Of a DNA stretch of 64,000 nt, positions 53,761-61,478 are shown piece after piece (position 1 is the stretch's first letter; each line of letters starts with the position of its first letter). This stretch comes from Geminicoccus harenae. Its GTDB lineage: Bacteria; Pseudomonadota; Alphaproteobacteria; Geminicoccales; Geminicoccaceae. Where the stretch lies: assembly GCF_019800005.1 (NCBI RefSeq), contig NZ_JABGCL010000015.1, positions 1 to 64,000 of the forward strand, written 5' to 3'. The position numbers and the translations under genes were made by a program. The notes beneath the pieces were generated by a model. It searched no databases. It was given only the letters and a program-made list of their open reading frames with translations, and was not told the origin of the DNA.

Positions 53761-54555
53761 GTGCCGCGCATCGTCACCTACAATGTCCATAGCTGCATCG
53801 GCACCGACCGCCGTCACGCACCGGAGCGGATCGCCGAGGTGCTGGCCGAACTCGAGCCGGACATCGTGGCCTTGCAGGAGCTCGATGTCGGCCGCGCCCG
53901 CAGCGGCGGAGTCCACCAGGCGGAGCTGATCGCCGAGCGGCTCGGCATGAGCATGCTGTTCCACCCCGCGGTCAACGTGCTGAAGGAGCAGTATGGCGAT
54001 GCCATCCTGACCACCCTGCCATGCCGGCTGGTGCGGGCCAGCGCCCTGCCCGGGCCGCCACGCGGCCTGTTCCTGGAGCCGCGCGGCGCGCTCTGGGCCG
54101 AGGTCAGCGTGGCGGGCCGGCCGCTCCAGGTGATCAACACCCATCTGGGCCTGCTGGGTGCCGAGCGCCTGCTGCAGAGCCACGCCCTGCTGGGGCCGGA
54201 CTGGCTGGGCCATCCGGACTGCCGGCCGCCCTTGATCCTGGCCGGCGACTTCAACGCACCCTCGGCCAGCGCCACCTTCCGGCGGCTGCGCCGTCACCTG
54301 CACGAGGCGCAGGGCAGCCAGCCCGGCCGGCGCCTCGCCACCTTCCCCAGCCGCATGCCGATCATGGCCCTCGACCACCTGTTCTACCGGGGTCCGGTGG
54401 CGGTGGAGCGGGTGAGCGTGGTGCGCACCCCGCTGGCCCGGCTGGCCTCCGACCATCTGCCGCTGGTGATGGACTTCCAGGTGGGCGAGCTGCCCGACCC
54501 GGCGGACGAGCAGCTTCCGGCGAGTTCCGGAGCCGCGCCCGCTCTGTCCGGTTGA
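53761..54555 (+). CDS. EEP-family phosphatase/nuclease, YbhP-like
   Basis: The 264-aa protein has the EEP motifs IVTYNVHSCIG, VALQELDVGRA (Glu), VINTHLGLLG, LAGDFNAPSA (Asp-Asn) and LASDHLPLVMDF (Asp-His). In E. coli the homologue YbhP is encoded next to ClsB and YbhN and enhances cardiolipin/PG-related activity. Here YbhN follows and a phospholipase-D protein is nearby on the other strand. GTG start at 53761 has GGAGA upstream. A role in phospholipid metabolism is inferred from the context. Confidence 0.8.
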   Translation: MPRIVTYNVHSCIGTDRRHAPERIAEVLAELEPDIVALQELDVGRARSGGVHQAELIAERLGMSMLFHPAVNVLKEQYGDAILTTLPCRLVRASALPGPPRGLFLEPRGALWAEVSVAGRPLQVINTHLGLLGAERLLQSHALLGPDWLGHPDCRPPLILAGDFNAPSASATFRRLRRHLHEAQGSQPGRRLATFPSRMPIMALDHLFYRGPVAVERVSVVRTPLARLASDHLPLVMDFQVGELPDPADEQLPASSGAAPALSG

Positions 54556-54612
54556 TGACGGGAGGACGGCGACGGAGATGACCGCCGCCGCGGCCATGGG
54601 ATCAGCGGATCG

Positions 54613-55626
54613 ATGCGGGCAGCCAGCGCGGATGAGAGCGGCCGGCCGGAGGCGGCGCAGGGCAAGGGAGGTTGGCGACGCTGGGTGACGATCGGCGTCA
54701 CCGTGGCCGCCCTGAGCCTGGCCGCCTTCCTGCTCTACCGGACCTTCTCGCACTACACCTGGCAGGAGCTGGTCGATTCGGTCGCCTCCGTGCCGGTGGG
54801 CAACCTGCTCCTGGCAGGGTTGTTCGCGGCGCTGAGCTATCTCTGCCTGACCGGCTTCGACTGGATGGCGACCCGCTATGTCGGCAAGCGCCTGCCCTAC
54901 CCGCGAGTGGCGCTGGCCTCGTTCCTGAGCCTGTCCATGGGCCACACGATCGGCATGGCCGCGCTCAGCAGCGGCATGATCCGCTACCGCTTCTATTCCC
55001 GCTGGGGCCTGAGCAACGAGGAGGTCGCCAAGGTCATCCTGTTCTGCGGGCTGACCGTCGGGATCGGCCTGATCGGGCTGGGCGGTGCCGGCCTGCTGGT
55101 CCGCCCGGACCTCGGCCAGCGCATCACCCGGCTGGGCGAGCCCGTCATGCTGGCGCTCGGTGCCGGCTGCCTCGCCATCGTGGCCCTCTATCTCGTGCTG
55201 GCGGCGTTCCTGCGCCGGCCGCTGCACCTGTGGCGCTGGTCCTTCGAAATGCCGAGCCTGCGCCTGGCGGTGGCCCAGGTCGTGATCGGCACGACCAACT
55301 TCATCATGGTTGCCGCCTGCCTCTACCAGTCGCTCGCCGCGTTCACCGAGATGCCCTATCTGGGCATCGCCGCCATCTACGTGATCGCCAACGTCACCTC
55401 GCTGATCTCGCACGTGCCGGGCGGGCTCGGCGTGATCGAGAGCGTGGTGATGTTCATCCTGAAGGGTGAGAACGTGATCGGCGGGCTGATCGCGTTCCGC
55501 TGCATCTATTTCTTCATCCCGTTCGCGATCGGCGGCACGGTCTTCCTGCTGACCGAACTGGTGTTCCGGGCGCGTGGCAGGCCGGGACAGGAGCAGCCGG
55601 GGCGGTCCACCCCGGCCCCGGCCTGA
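54613..55626 (+). CDS. YbhN/LPG-synthase TM-domain protein (UPF0104)
   Basis: The 337-aa protein has about eight hydrophobic helices and the family motif SLSMGHTIGMAALSSGMIRY (about residues 110-129) and SHVPGGLGVIESVVMFIL near 275. It is the membrane part of lysylphosphatidylglycerol synthase without the transferase domain. It follows the YbhP-like gene by 57 bp. Its stop is convergent with the PLD gene, 18 bp between ends. Confidence 0.87.
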   Translation: MRAASADESGRPEAAQGKGGWRRWVTIGVTVAALSLAAFLLYRTFSHYTWQELVDSVASVPVGNLLLAGLFAALSYLCLTGFDWMATRYVGKRLPYPRVALASFLSLSMGHTIGMAALSSGMIRYRFYSRWGLSNEEVAKVILFCGLTVGIGLIGLGGAGLLVRPDLGQRITRLGEPVMLALGAGCLAIVALYLVLAAFLRRPLHLWRWSFEMPSLRLAVAQVVIGTTNFIMVAACLYQSLAAFTEMPYLGIAAIYVIANVTSLISHVPGGLGVIESVVMFILKGENVIGGLIAFRCIYFFIPFAIGGTVFLLTELVFRARGRPGQEQPGRSTPAPA

Positions 55627-55644
55627 ACGGTCAGGCCAGAGCAG

Positions 55645-57135
55645 TCAGGAAGGCGCCAGGGTGGCGCTTTCGGACTGCCGCCGGCCGAACCGCCGCCAGC
55701 GGGCACCGATCGGCTCCCTCGGGTCGAGCAGGGCCGTGCCGATCACCGGCCCGGTCCGGCCGTTCGGGTCGACGCCCGCGAAGTCGCGCAGCCCCTTGCC
55801 TTCGGCCTGCAGGGCCCGGATCGCCCGGATGGTCGAGCCATGCTCGACCGTGGCCGCCCGCAACTGCTCCGGCGTGACGCGGAGATGGCCCGCCAGGAGC
55901 TGGCGCCGGATGGTGGCGATCGACTGGCGCTCCCCATCAGAGTGCGCCTCGATCGCGAGGTCGCATTCGGTATCCAGCCCGACCGAGCGGTTGTTGATGT
56001 TGGCCGAGCCGACCTTCAGGAACCGGTCGTCGATGATCATCAGCTTGGCGTGGATCAGGATATCGATGTCGCCTGTGGCCGAGGGGGTGCAGGTGTAGTA
56101 GCCGCCGAATCGGCCGTGCCGGTCGGCCCGCATCAGCCGGCGCAGCACCCGGTCCCGGTTGCGGCCCATGATGAACTGCTCGAGCGTGCCGGGCAGGCGG
56201 CGGCTCATCAGCACCACGACCTCCGGCCCGGTGGGCTGGCGCAGGCTCCGCTCCAGCAGCTCGGCCACCTCGAAATTGGCGAAATACTGCGCCTCGATGT
56301 AGATGCAGTGCCGGGCGGCCGCGATTGCGTCCAGGGTGAGCGCGCTGATCTCGTGGACAGATGGATAGGTGCGCCAGGCCGGCAGGGTACGCGCCACCGC
56401 CACCTCCGCATCGACGAAGTGCGGCTCCAGGCCGGGCGGCCAGAGCTCGTCCCGCTCCGTGGTGGGCACGGGTGGCGGCTCTTGGCCCTGGGCGCGCTGC
56501 CAGCGGGACCTCGCCACGGCCGCCACCGCCTCGGCCGCCTCCCCTTCCACCACCATCTGCATGTCGTGGACCGGCTCGTAGAGATCGCCCTCGGGATCCA
56601 TCCGCCGCCGGTCGCGGGCCTTGTGCCGCCATGTGTCCCAGCGCTTCACCGTCAGGTCGATCCCGCCCACGAAGGCGAGCCGGTCGTCGATGCAGACGAT
56701 CTTCTGGTGATGCGCGGCATAGATCGGGTGCTCGTGGTCGAGCTTCAGGTGGATGCGCGGATGCTGCTCCCAGTCCTGGTTCAGCAGCAGCTCCGACGGC
56801 GCGCTCGGCGCATGGACCACCGCAAAGCTCCACACCAGGATGTGGACCTCCAGCTCCGGCTTGGCCTCCACCAGCCCGCGCAGCATGGCGCCCAGCGGCT
56901 GGCAGGTCTGGTCGGTAGGGCAGAGCCGGATCCGCCCGTCGAAATCCCAGCCGATGATCAGGATCGAGCGACGGGCCCGCTGGAAGGCCTGGGCGAGCCT
57001 GGCGAAGTAGCTGGCGGCATCGGGCAGCAGGGCCGCGCGCGACGCCCGCGCGATCCGCCAGCAGTTCCGGCCGGGCTGGAGGATCGCCGGCAGCGCCGCC
57101 TTGGCCCGCGGGCTCGTGTCATGCTCCTCGGTCAT
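55645..57135 (-). CDS. Phospholipase D/cardiolipin synthase-like protein (ClsB-type)
   Basis: The 496-aa protein has two HKD motifs: HHQKIVCIDDRLAFVGGIDL (near residue 165) and HAKLMIIDDRFLKVGSANIN (near 400), so it is a complete phosphatidyltransferase/phospholipase fold. It probably synthesises cardiolipin or related phospholipids, given the YbhP- and YbhN-like neighbours. The ATG at 57135 was chosen; longer readings are of low quality. It is the last gene of a minus-strand run from 63476; the upstream gap is 82 bp. YbhP-YbhN are on the plus strand and converge on it. Confidence 0.88.
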   Translation of the reverse strand: MTEEHDTSPRAKAALPAILQPGRNCWRIARASRAALLPDAASYFARLAQAFQRARRSILIIGWDFDGRIRLCPTDQTCQPLGAMLRGLVEAKPELEVHILVWSFAVVHAPSAPSELLLNQDWEQHPRIHLKLDHEHPIYAAHHQKIVCIDDRLAFVGGIDLTVKRWDTWRHKARDRRRMDPEGDLYEPVHDMQMVVEGEAAEAVAAVARSRWQRAQGQEPPPVPTTERDELWPPGLEPHFVDAEVAVARTLPAWRTYPSVHEISALTLDAIAAARHCIYIEAQYFANFEVAELLERSLRQPTGPEVVVLMSRRLPGTLEQFIMGRNRDRVLRRLMRADRHGRFGGYYTCTPSATGDIDILIHAKLMIIDDRFLKVGSANINNRSVGLDTECDLAIEAHSDGERQSIATIRRQLLAGHLRVTPEQLRAATVEHGSTIRAIRALQAEGKGLRDFAGVDPNGRTGPVIGTALLDPREPIGARWRRFGRRQSESATLAPS

Positions 57136-57217
57136 CTCGATCCTCGATGGGAGCGCAGGCGCCCTGGCCACACATCCGCCGCTGCGGCTCCGGTTCGACC
57201 ATACCATCCGGAAACGG

Positions 57218-57916
57218 TCATGCGCAGCGCCGCTGGGCCGCCAAGTCCTCCCGGTGTGCCGTATCCCTCCAGGCCAGCCCCATGCCGCCTGCCAGCAACA
57301 GCAGGGCCAGGCCCGGGACGAGCCAGGCATCCGGGGCGTCCATGGCCAGGAGCGTCAGCCCGGCCACCACGCACCACAGCAGCGGGACGGGCACCAGCAG
57401 CCAGCGCCACCAGCCGGTGCAGCCGGCCAGCACCGCCAGCGTCGCGAGCGCGGTCGAATCGGGCAGGACCAGGGCGAGGTCGGCCTGCCGCCAGCTCCGT
57501 CCCGCCAGAAGTGCCGCGAAGACCGGCAGGAGGCAGGCCGCGGCGAAGAGGCCGAGTGCTGCGCGGCGGCGGCCAGGGCCGGCAAAGCCCAGCCGGCCGG
57601 ACAGGCCCAGCACCAGCAGGGCCAGCGCCTGCAGCGCGAATGCCAGGGCGGCACCGCCCGCCGCCCAGTTGATCGTGGCATAGCGCAGCCAGAACCAGGA
57701 CCACGCCACGAACAGCCAGCCCGCCGCCAGCACCAGCACGACGGTGCGCATGCCCTGGCTGCGCCACATCAGCACGCCCACCAGCACCAGCGCCGCCCCG
57801 GCCAGGAGCTGTGCCGGCCACACCGCCGCATGGTGCAGCTCGATCAGCCGGAAATAGGTGCGCGGCGCGAACAGGAGGAAGTCCTCCAGCGCGTAGCTGC
57901 CCCAGTCATCTATCAT
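57218..57916 (-). CDS. DUF6064-like membrane protein
   Basis: The 232-aa protein has about six hydrophobic segments. The N-terminus LEDFLLFAPRTYFRLIELHH and AVWPAQLLAGAAL match the DUF6064 group, which has no known function. Its ATG overlaps the stop of the aldo/keto reductase gene by 4 bp (ATGA), so it is coupled to it. It lies 82 bp before the PLD start. Confidence 0.75.
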   Translation of the reverse strand: MIDDWGSYALEDFLLFAPRTYFRLIELHHAAVWPAQLLAGAALVLVGVLMWRSQGMRTVVLVLAAGWLFVAWSWFWLRYATINWAAGGAALAFALQALALLVLGLSGRLGFAGPGRRRAALGLFAAACLLPVFAALLAGRSWRQADLALVLPDSTALATLAVLAGCTGWWRWLLVPVPLLWCVVAGLTLLAMDAPDAWLVPGLALLLLAGGMGLAWRDTAHREDLAAQRRCA

Positions 57917-58827
57917 AGCACCGCCTCGACCTCGGCCACGATCCGGCGGCGCAAGGCGGCATCCGGCAGCTTCCCCTCGGCCGCCTGCATGTTCTCCTGC
58001 ACGTGGTCGACCCGCGTGGTCGCCGGGATGGCGCAGGTCACCGCCGGATGAGCCAGGATGAACTTCAGCAGCAGCTGCGCCCAGCTCGTGCAGCCGAGCT
58101 CGGCCGCGACCGATGGGAGCGGCTGCCCCTCGAGCGCACGGGTGAGCGCACCCTGGCGGAACGGCCGGTTGACGATCACGCCGATGCCGCGCTCCTGCGC
58201 CAGCGGCAGGATCCGTTCCTCCACCTCGCGGTCCAGCACGTTGTAGGTCACCTGGATGAAGTCGAGCCGGTGCCCCTGCATCACCCGGACGAACTCGCCG
58301 TGGCGCCGCCCTTCCGAGGTGGTGATGCCGACATGGCCGAGCTGCCCGGCCGCCTTCATCTCCTGGAGCAGCGGCAGCTTCCTTTCCCAGTCCGCGAGAT
58401 TGTGGACCTGGAGCAGGTCGAACTGCGGCACGCCCCAGAACTGGCGGGAGCGCTCGATCTGCGCTGCGCCGTCCCCCGACGTCCAGACCTTGTCCGCCGA
58501 AAACAGGCCGGGCGGGTGGCCGAGCCTGGCCAGGCCATGACCGACCACGGGCTGCGACGAGCCGTACATCGGCGAGGAGTCGATCATGCCGCCGCCGGCC
58601 TGGAAGAATGCCGCCATCACGTCCGCGCACTCGTCGCGCAGCACCGGATCGTCCCCCACGTTGAAGGTGATCCAGGTGCCGAGCCCGACGACCAGCACGG
58701 GCTGCCCGGACGACGGCACCGCGCGGGTCGCGGGCGCGGCGGCGGCCGATCCCGCCACGACCAGCGGCGCTGCCGCGATCGCCCCCAGCATCTCCCGCCG
58801 TCGCCAGCCCCGGACATGACCCGTCAT
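57913..58827 (-). CDS. Tat-exported aldo/keto reductase
   Basis: The 304-aa protein begins MTGHVRGWRRREMLGAIAAA, a twin-arginine signal with RR-x-hydrophobic followed by a hydrophobic core and AAAAPA cleavage region. The AKR TIM barrel has MIDSSPMYGSSQPVVG (Asp-Tyr), FSADKVWTSG (Lys) and LLQVHNLADW (His). Periplasmic export of a folded AKR with its cofactor would explain the Tat signal. It is 9 bp after the SDR/SPW/VKOR gene and overlaps the DUF6064-like gene by 4 bp. Confidence 0.85.
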   Translation of the reverse strand: MTGHVRGWRRREMLGAIAAAPLVVAGSAAAAPATRAVPSSGQPVLVVGLGTWITFNVGDDPVLRDECADVMAAFFQAGGGMIDSSPMYGSSQPVVGHGLARLGHPPGLFSADKVWTSGDGAAQIERSRQFWGVPQFDLLQVHNLADWERKLPLLQEMKAAGQLGHVGITTSEGRRHGEFVRVMQGHRLDFIQVTYNVLDREVEERILPLAQERGIGVIVNRPFRQGALTRALEGQPLPSVAAELGCTSWAQLLLKFILAHPAVTCAIPATTRVDHVQENMQAAEGKLPDAALRRRIVAEVEAVL

Positions 58828-58836
58828 GGCCCCTCC

Positions 58837-61377
58837 TCAGACGATCAGGTGGTTCCAGCCACCATAGTCCTCCTCGCTGCGCTCGCCGCGCGGCAGGCTG
58901 AGCACGACCAGCAGGCCACCCAGCACGACCGCGCCGATCTGGTCGACCAGCCCTGCCCCGCCCAGGAGGAACGGCGAGGCCACCACCCAGGCGCCGATCG
59001 CCACGTTCAGGAACCGGGCGGCCCGCGCGATCTCGGCCATGGCGGTCACCGCAATGGTGATCACCAGGCAGCCCATGATGTGGTGGCTGAAATAGAGATC
59101 GCCGGTGGTGCCGAGGAACAGGGGCGTGGCCATCAGCAGGACGCCGATCGCGGTCGATGCCACCAGGGTCCAGGGGAAGTTGACCCCGCCCTTGAGGAAC
59201 TCGACCATCAGGCTGCCGAGCGGCTGGCTGAAGCCGGGCGACGGGTCCATGTCGTCCGACAAAGCCGGCCCGCCGCGCCAGAGCGTGCGCCAGAACGGCA
59301 GGCCCGCGCGCCTGGCCCGGATCAGGTACTGGCAGGTCGCCAGCACCTCGTCGATCGAGTACGGGATCAGGATCACCGTCACCGCCGCCTGGATCAGGCA
59401 CAGCGTGCACAAGGCACCGATGATCGTCGGCTGGATGATGATGAAGATCAGGCTGACGGCACCCAGCGGGACGATCAGCATGCCGAACAGCAGGACCAGC
59501 CAGGGCATGGTCCGCCAGCGGCGCCGGTCGCCCGCCGCACCGGTCACGATGTCCAGCATGTAGGCGACCGCGCCGAAGCCGGCATCCGCGATCGGGAAGC
59601 CCTTGGACACGGCCGAGGTGACCACCGCGACCGTGCCGTTCGCCGCCTCATTGGTGCCGGGCCCGAAGATCGGGTCCCAGACGCTGTCGATATGGCCGAG
59701 CTGATAGGCGGCCAGGTAGCGCGACACGAACAGGCCGACGAAGGCCAGCGCCACGATCGGAGCACGCTGAGTATAGCTGGAGGGCGAGTAGGACCAGCCG
59801 AGCGGCCGGTCGCCCTTGGTAGCCAGGGCTTCCCGCGCGACGCCGGGCTGGGGTGCGATGATCACCGCAAACGTGATCAGCAGCATGCCGACCAGCGTGT
59901 CGCTGCCATAGGCGGCGGCATTGGTGGTCCAGAACACCAGCGGGGCCAGCAGGAGCCAGCAGCCGAGCACGGTCACCACCCAGGCCGCCCAGCCCCGCCC
60001 ACGGTCGAGCGCCAGCTTGGAGAACAGGATCACCAGCAGCCCGGTGACGATCTCGCTGATCCCCAGCCACCAGTTGCGGACGGTGGGGTCGGGCAGCTCG
60101 TGGCCCAGTGCCGGCGGGGGCGGCAGCTGGCCCACCGGATCGAACAGGCCGTGGATGAAGGGCGAGGCCACCAGCCAGGCGCCCAGCATCATGTTGAGCA
60201 GGTGGCACCAGTCGGTCCGGTCGCGCTCCCGCTCCATCGCCTCGTCGGCTTGGCGCAGCCGGGCCTCGGACAGTTGCCCGATCTGCTCGGCCGCCTCCTC
60301 GATCACCGGAGCGGCAGCGGCCACCGTGGCCGGGTCGAGCTTGTTGCGGGCGTACCAGCCGGGCGGGTCCTGCTTCAGGCGGGCGACGATGTCGGGCAGG
60401 GTCGCCATCACGTCGTGCTTCGGCCGCCAGCCCAGCAGCCGCTCCGCCCGGGAGATGTCGAGCTCGTAGTGATCCTCGGACATCGAGGTCATCCACGGCT
60501 TGATGTAGCTGTCCTCGTCGAGGATCTCGGTCTGCATCCAGCTCCCGACCTGGGCCAGCGGCTTGGGCAGGGACAGGGTCCGCCAGTCCTCGCCATGGAT
60601 CAGCCGGCCGAGCGTGCGCTGCATGTCCCGATAGGTGGGCGTGCTGGTCTCGCCCAGGAGGAAGGCGGTGTGCCTCGGCAGCTTCTGGCGCCGCTCCACG
60701 ACCCGGAAGACCGCGTCCACGAAGTCGTCCAGGTGCAGGTAGGGCTGGCCGCGGTCGATGTCGCCGGCGAACAGGTAGGCGGTCGGCAGCCGCTCATAGA
60801 TCCGGGCGATCTGCTGGGCGAGGAAGGCGGCGCTGCCGTCGTCGTCGTAGATGCCGGCCGGGCGCAGGATCACGGTCGGGATGTCGCCGCGCTCCGCCTC
60901 CACCACCTGCTCCGCCGCGACCTTGGACGCGGGGTAGGCCCAGGGCGGGTCGATCGGGTGGTCCTCGTCGATGCGCATGCCGGGCTCGGCCGGCGCATGC
61001 ACCAGCATGGTGCTGGCGAACACGAACTGCCCGGTCTCACCCTCCCTGAGCGCCCGGATCAGCCGGCCGGTGCCGTCCACCGTGATCTTCTGGTAGAGCG
61101 GATGATCCTCGCCGGTGATGTCGTAATAGGCGGCCAGGTGGATGACCGAGGCGATCGGGCCGCCGCTGACCCCCCTGGCCTCGGCGATGGCGCTTTTGAC
61201 GCTGTCCTCCGAGCCCAGGTCGAACTCCAGCGAGGTCATGCCCTCGACCGGCTGCTTGGGCAGGCTGATGTCCAGCCCGATCACCCGGTAGCGCTCCATC
61301 AGGCGACGGGCCAGCGCCTGCCCCAGAAAGCCGTTGCTGCCGGTAATGATCACGGTGTCGGCTGCCGGGGCCATCAT
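58837..61377 (-). CDS. SDR epimerase fused to SPW-repeat and VKOR-type membrane domains
   Basis: The 846-aa protein has three parts. Residues 1-370 are an extended SDR with VIITGSNGFLGQALARRL and YPASKVAAEQ (YxxxK). Residues about 400-540 are hydrophobic with the SPW-type motif GAWLVASPFIHG. Residues about 555-750 resemble vitamin K epoxide reductase-type membrane domains: GFPIADAGFGAVAYMLD and the redox pair CTLC at Cys657-Cys660. A second SPW motif AWVVASPFLLG ends it near 800. The VKOR part has only one Cys pair. This combination suggests an envelope thiol or quinone redox function. It begins 101 bp after the HAD-ATPase gene. Confidence 0.85.
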   Translation of the reverse strand: MMAPAADTVIITGSNGFLGQALARRLMERYRVIGLDISLPKQPVEGMTSLEFDLGSEDSVKSAIAEARGVSGGPIASVIHLAAYYDITGEDHPLYQKITVDGTGRLIRALREGETGQFVFASTMLVHAPAEPGMRIDEDHPIDPPWAYPASKVAAEQVVEAERGDIPTVILRPAGIYDDDGSAAFLAQQIARIYERLPTAYLFAGDIDRGQPYLHLDDFVDAVFRVVERRQKLPRHTAFLLGETSTPTYRDMQRTLGRLIHGEDWRTLSLPKPLAQVGSWMQTEILDEDSYIKPWMTSMSEDHYELDISRAERLLGWRPKHDVMATLPDIVARLKQDPPGWYARNKLDPATVAAAAPVIEEAAEQIGQLSEARLRQADEAMERERDRTDWCHLLNMMLGAWLVASPFIHGLFDPVGQLPPPPALGHELPDPTVRNWWLGISEIVTGLLVILFSKLALDRGRGWAAWVVTVLGCWLLLAPLVFWTTNAAAYGSDTLVGMLLITFAVIIAPQPGVAREALATKGDRPLGWSYSPSSYTQRAPIVALAFVGLFVSRYLAAYQLGHIDSVWDPIFGPGTNEAANGTVAVVTSAVSKGFPIADAGFGAVAYMLDIVTGAAGDRRRWRTMPWLVLLFGMLIVPLGAVSLIFIIIQPTIIGALCTLCLIQAAVTVILIPYSIDEVLATCQYLIRARRAGLPFWRTLWRGGPALSDDMDPSPGFSQPLGSLMVEFLKGGVNFPWTLVASTAIGVLLMATPLFLGTTGDLYFSHHIMGCLVITIAVTAMAEIARAARFLNVAIGAWVVASPFLLGGAGLVDQIGAVVLGGLLVVLSLPRGERSEEDYGGWNHLIV

Positions 61378-61478
61378 CGCTCCAAGCGCAGTTCACTTCC
61401 CTGGCAAACCCCGCGCCGGGCGGCGGGTTCCGAATTCCCGAGGCGGAGGCGTGGAAACGGCCGGCGGGCCGTCCCAGG

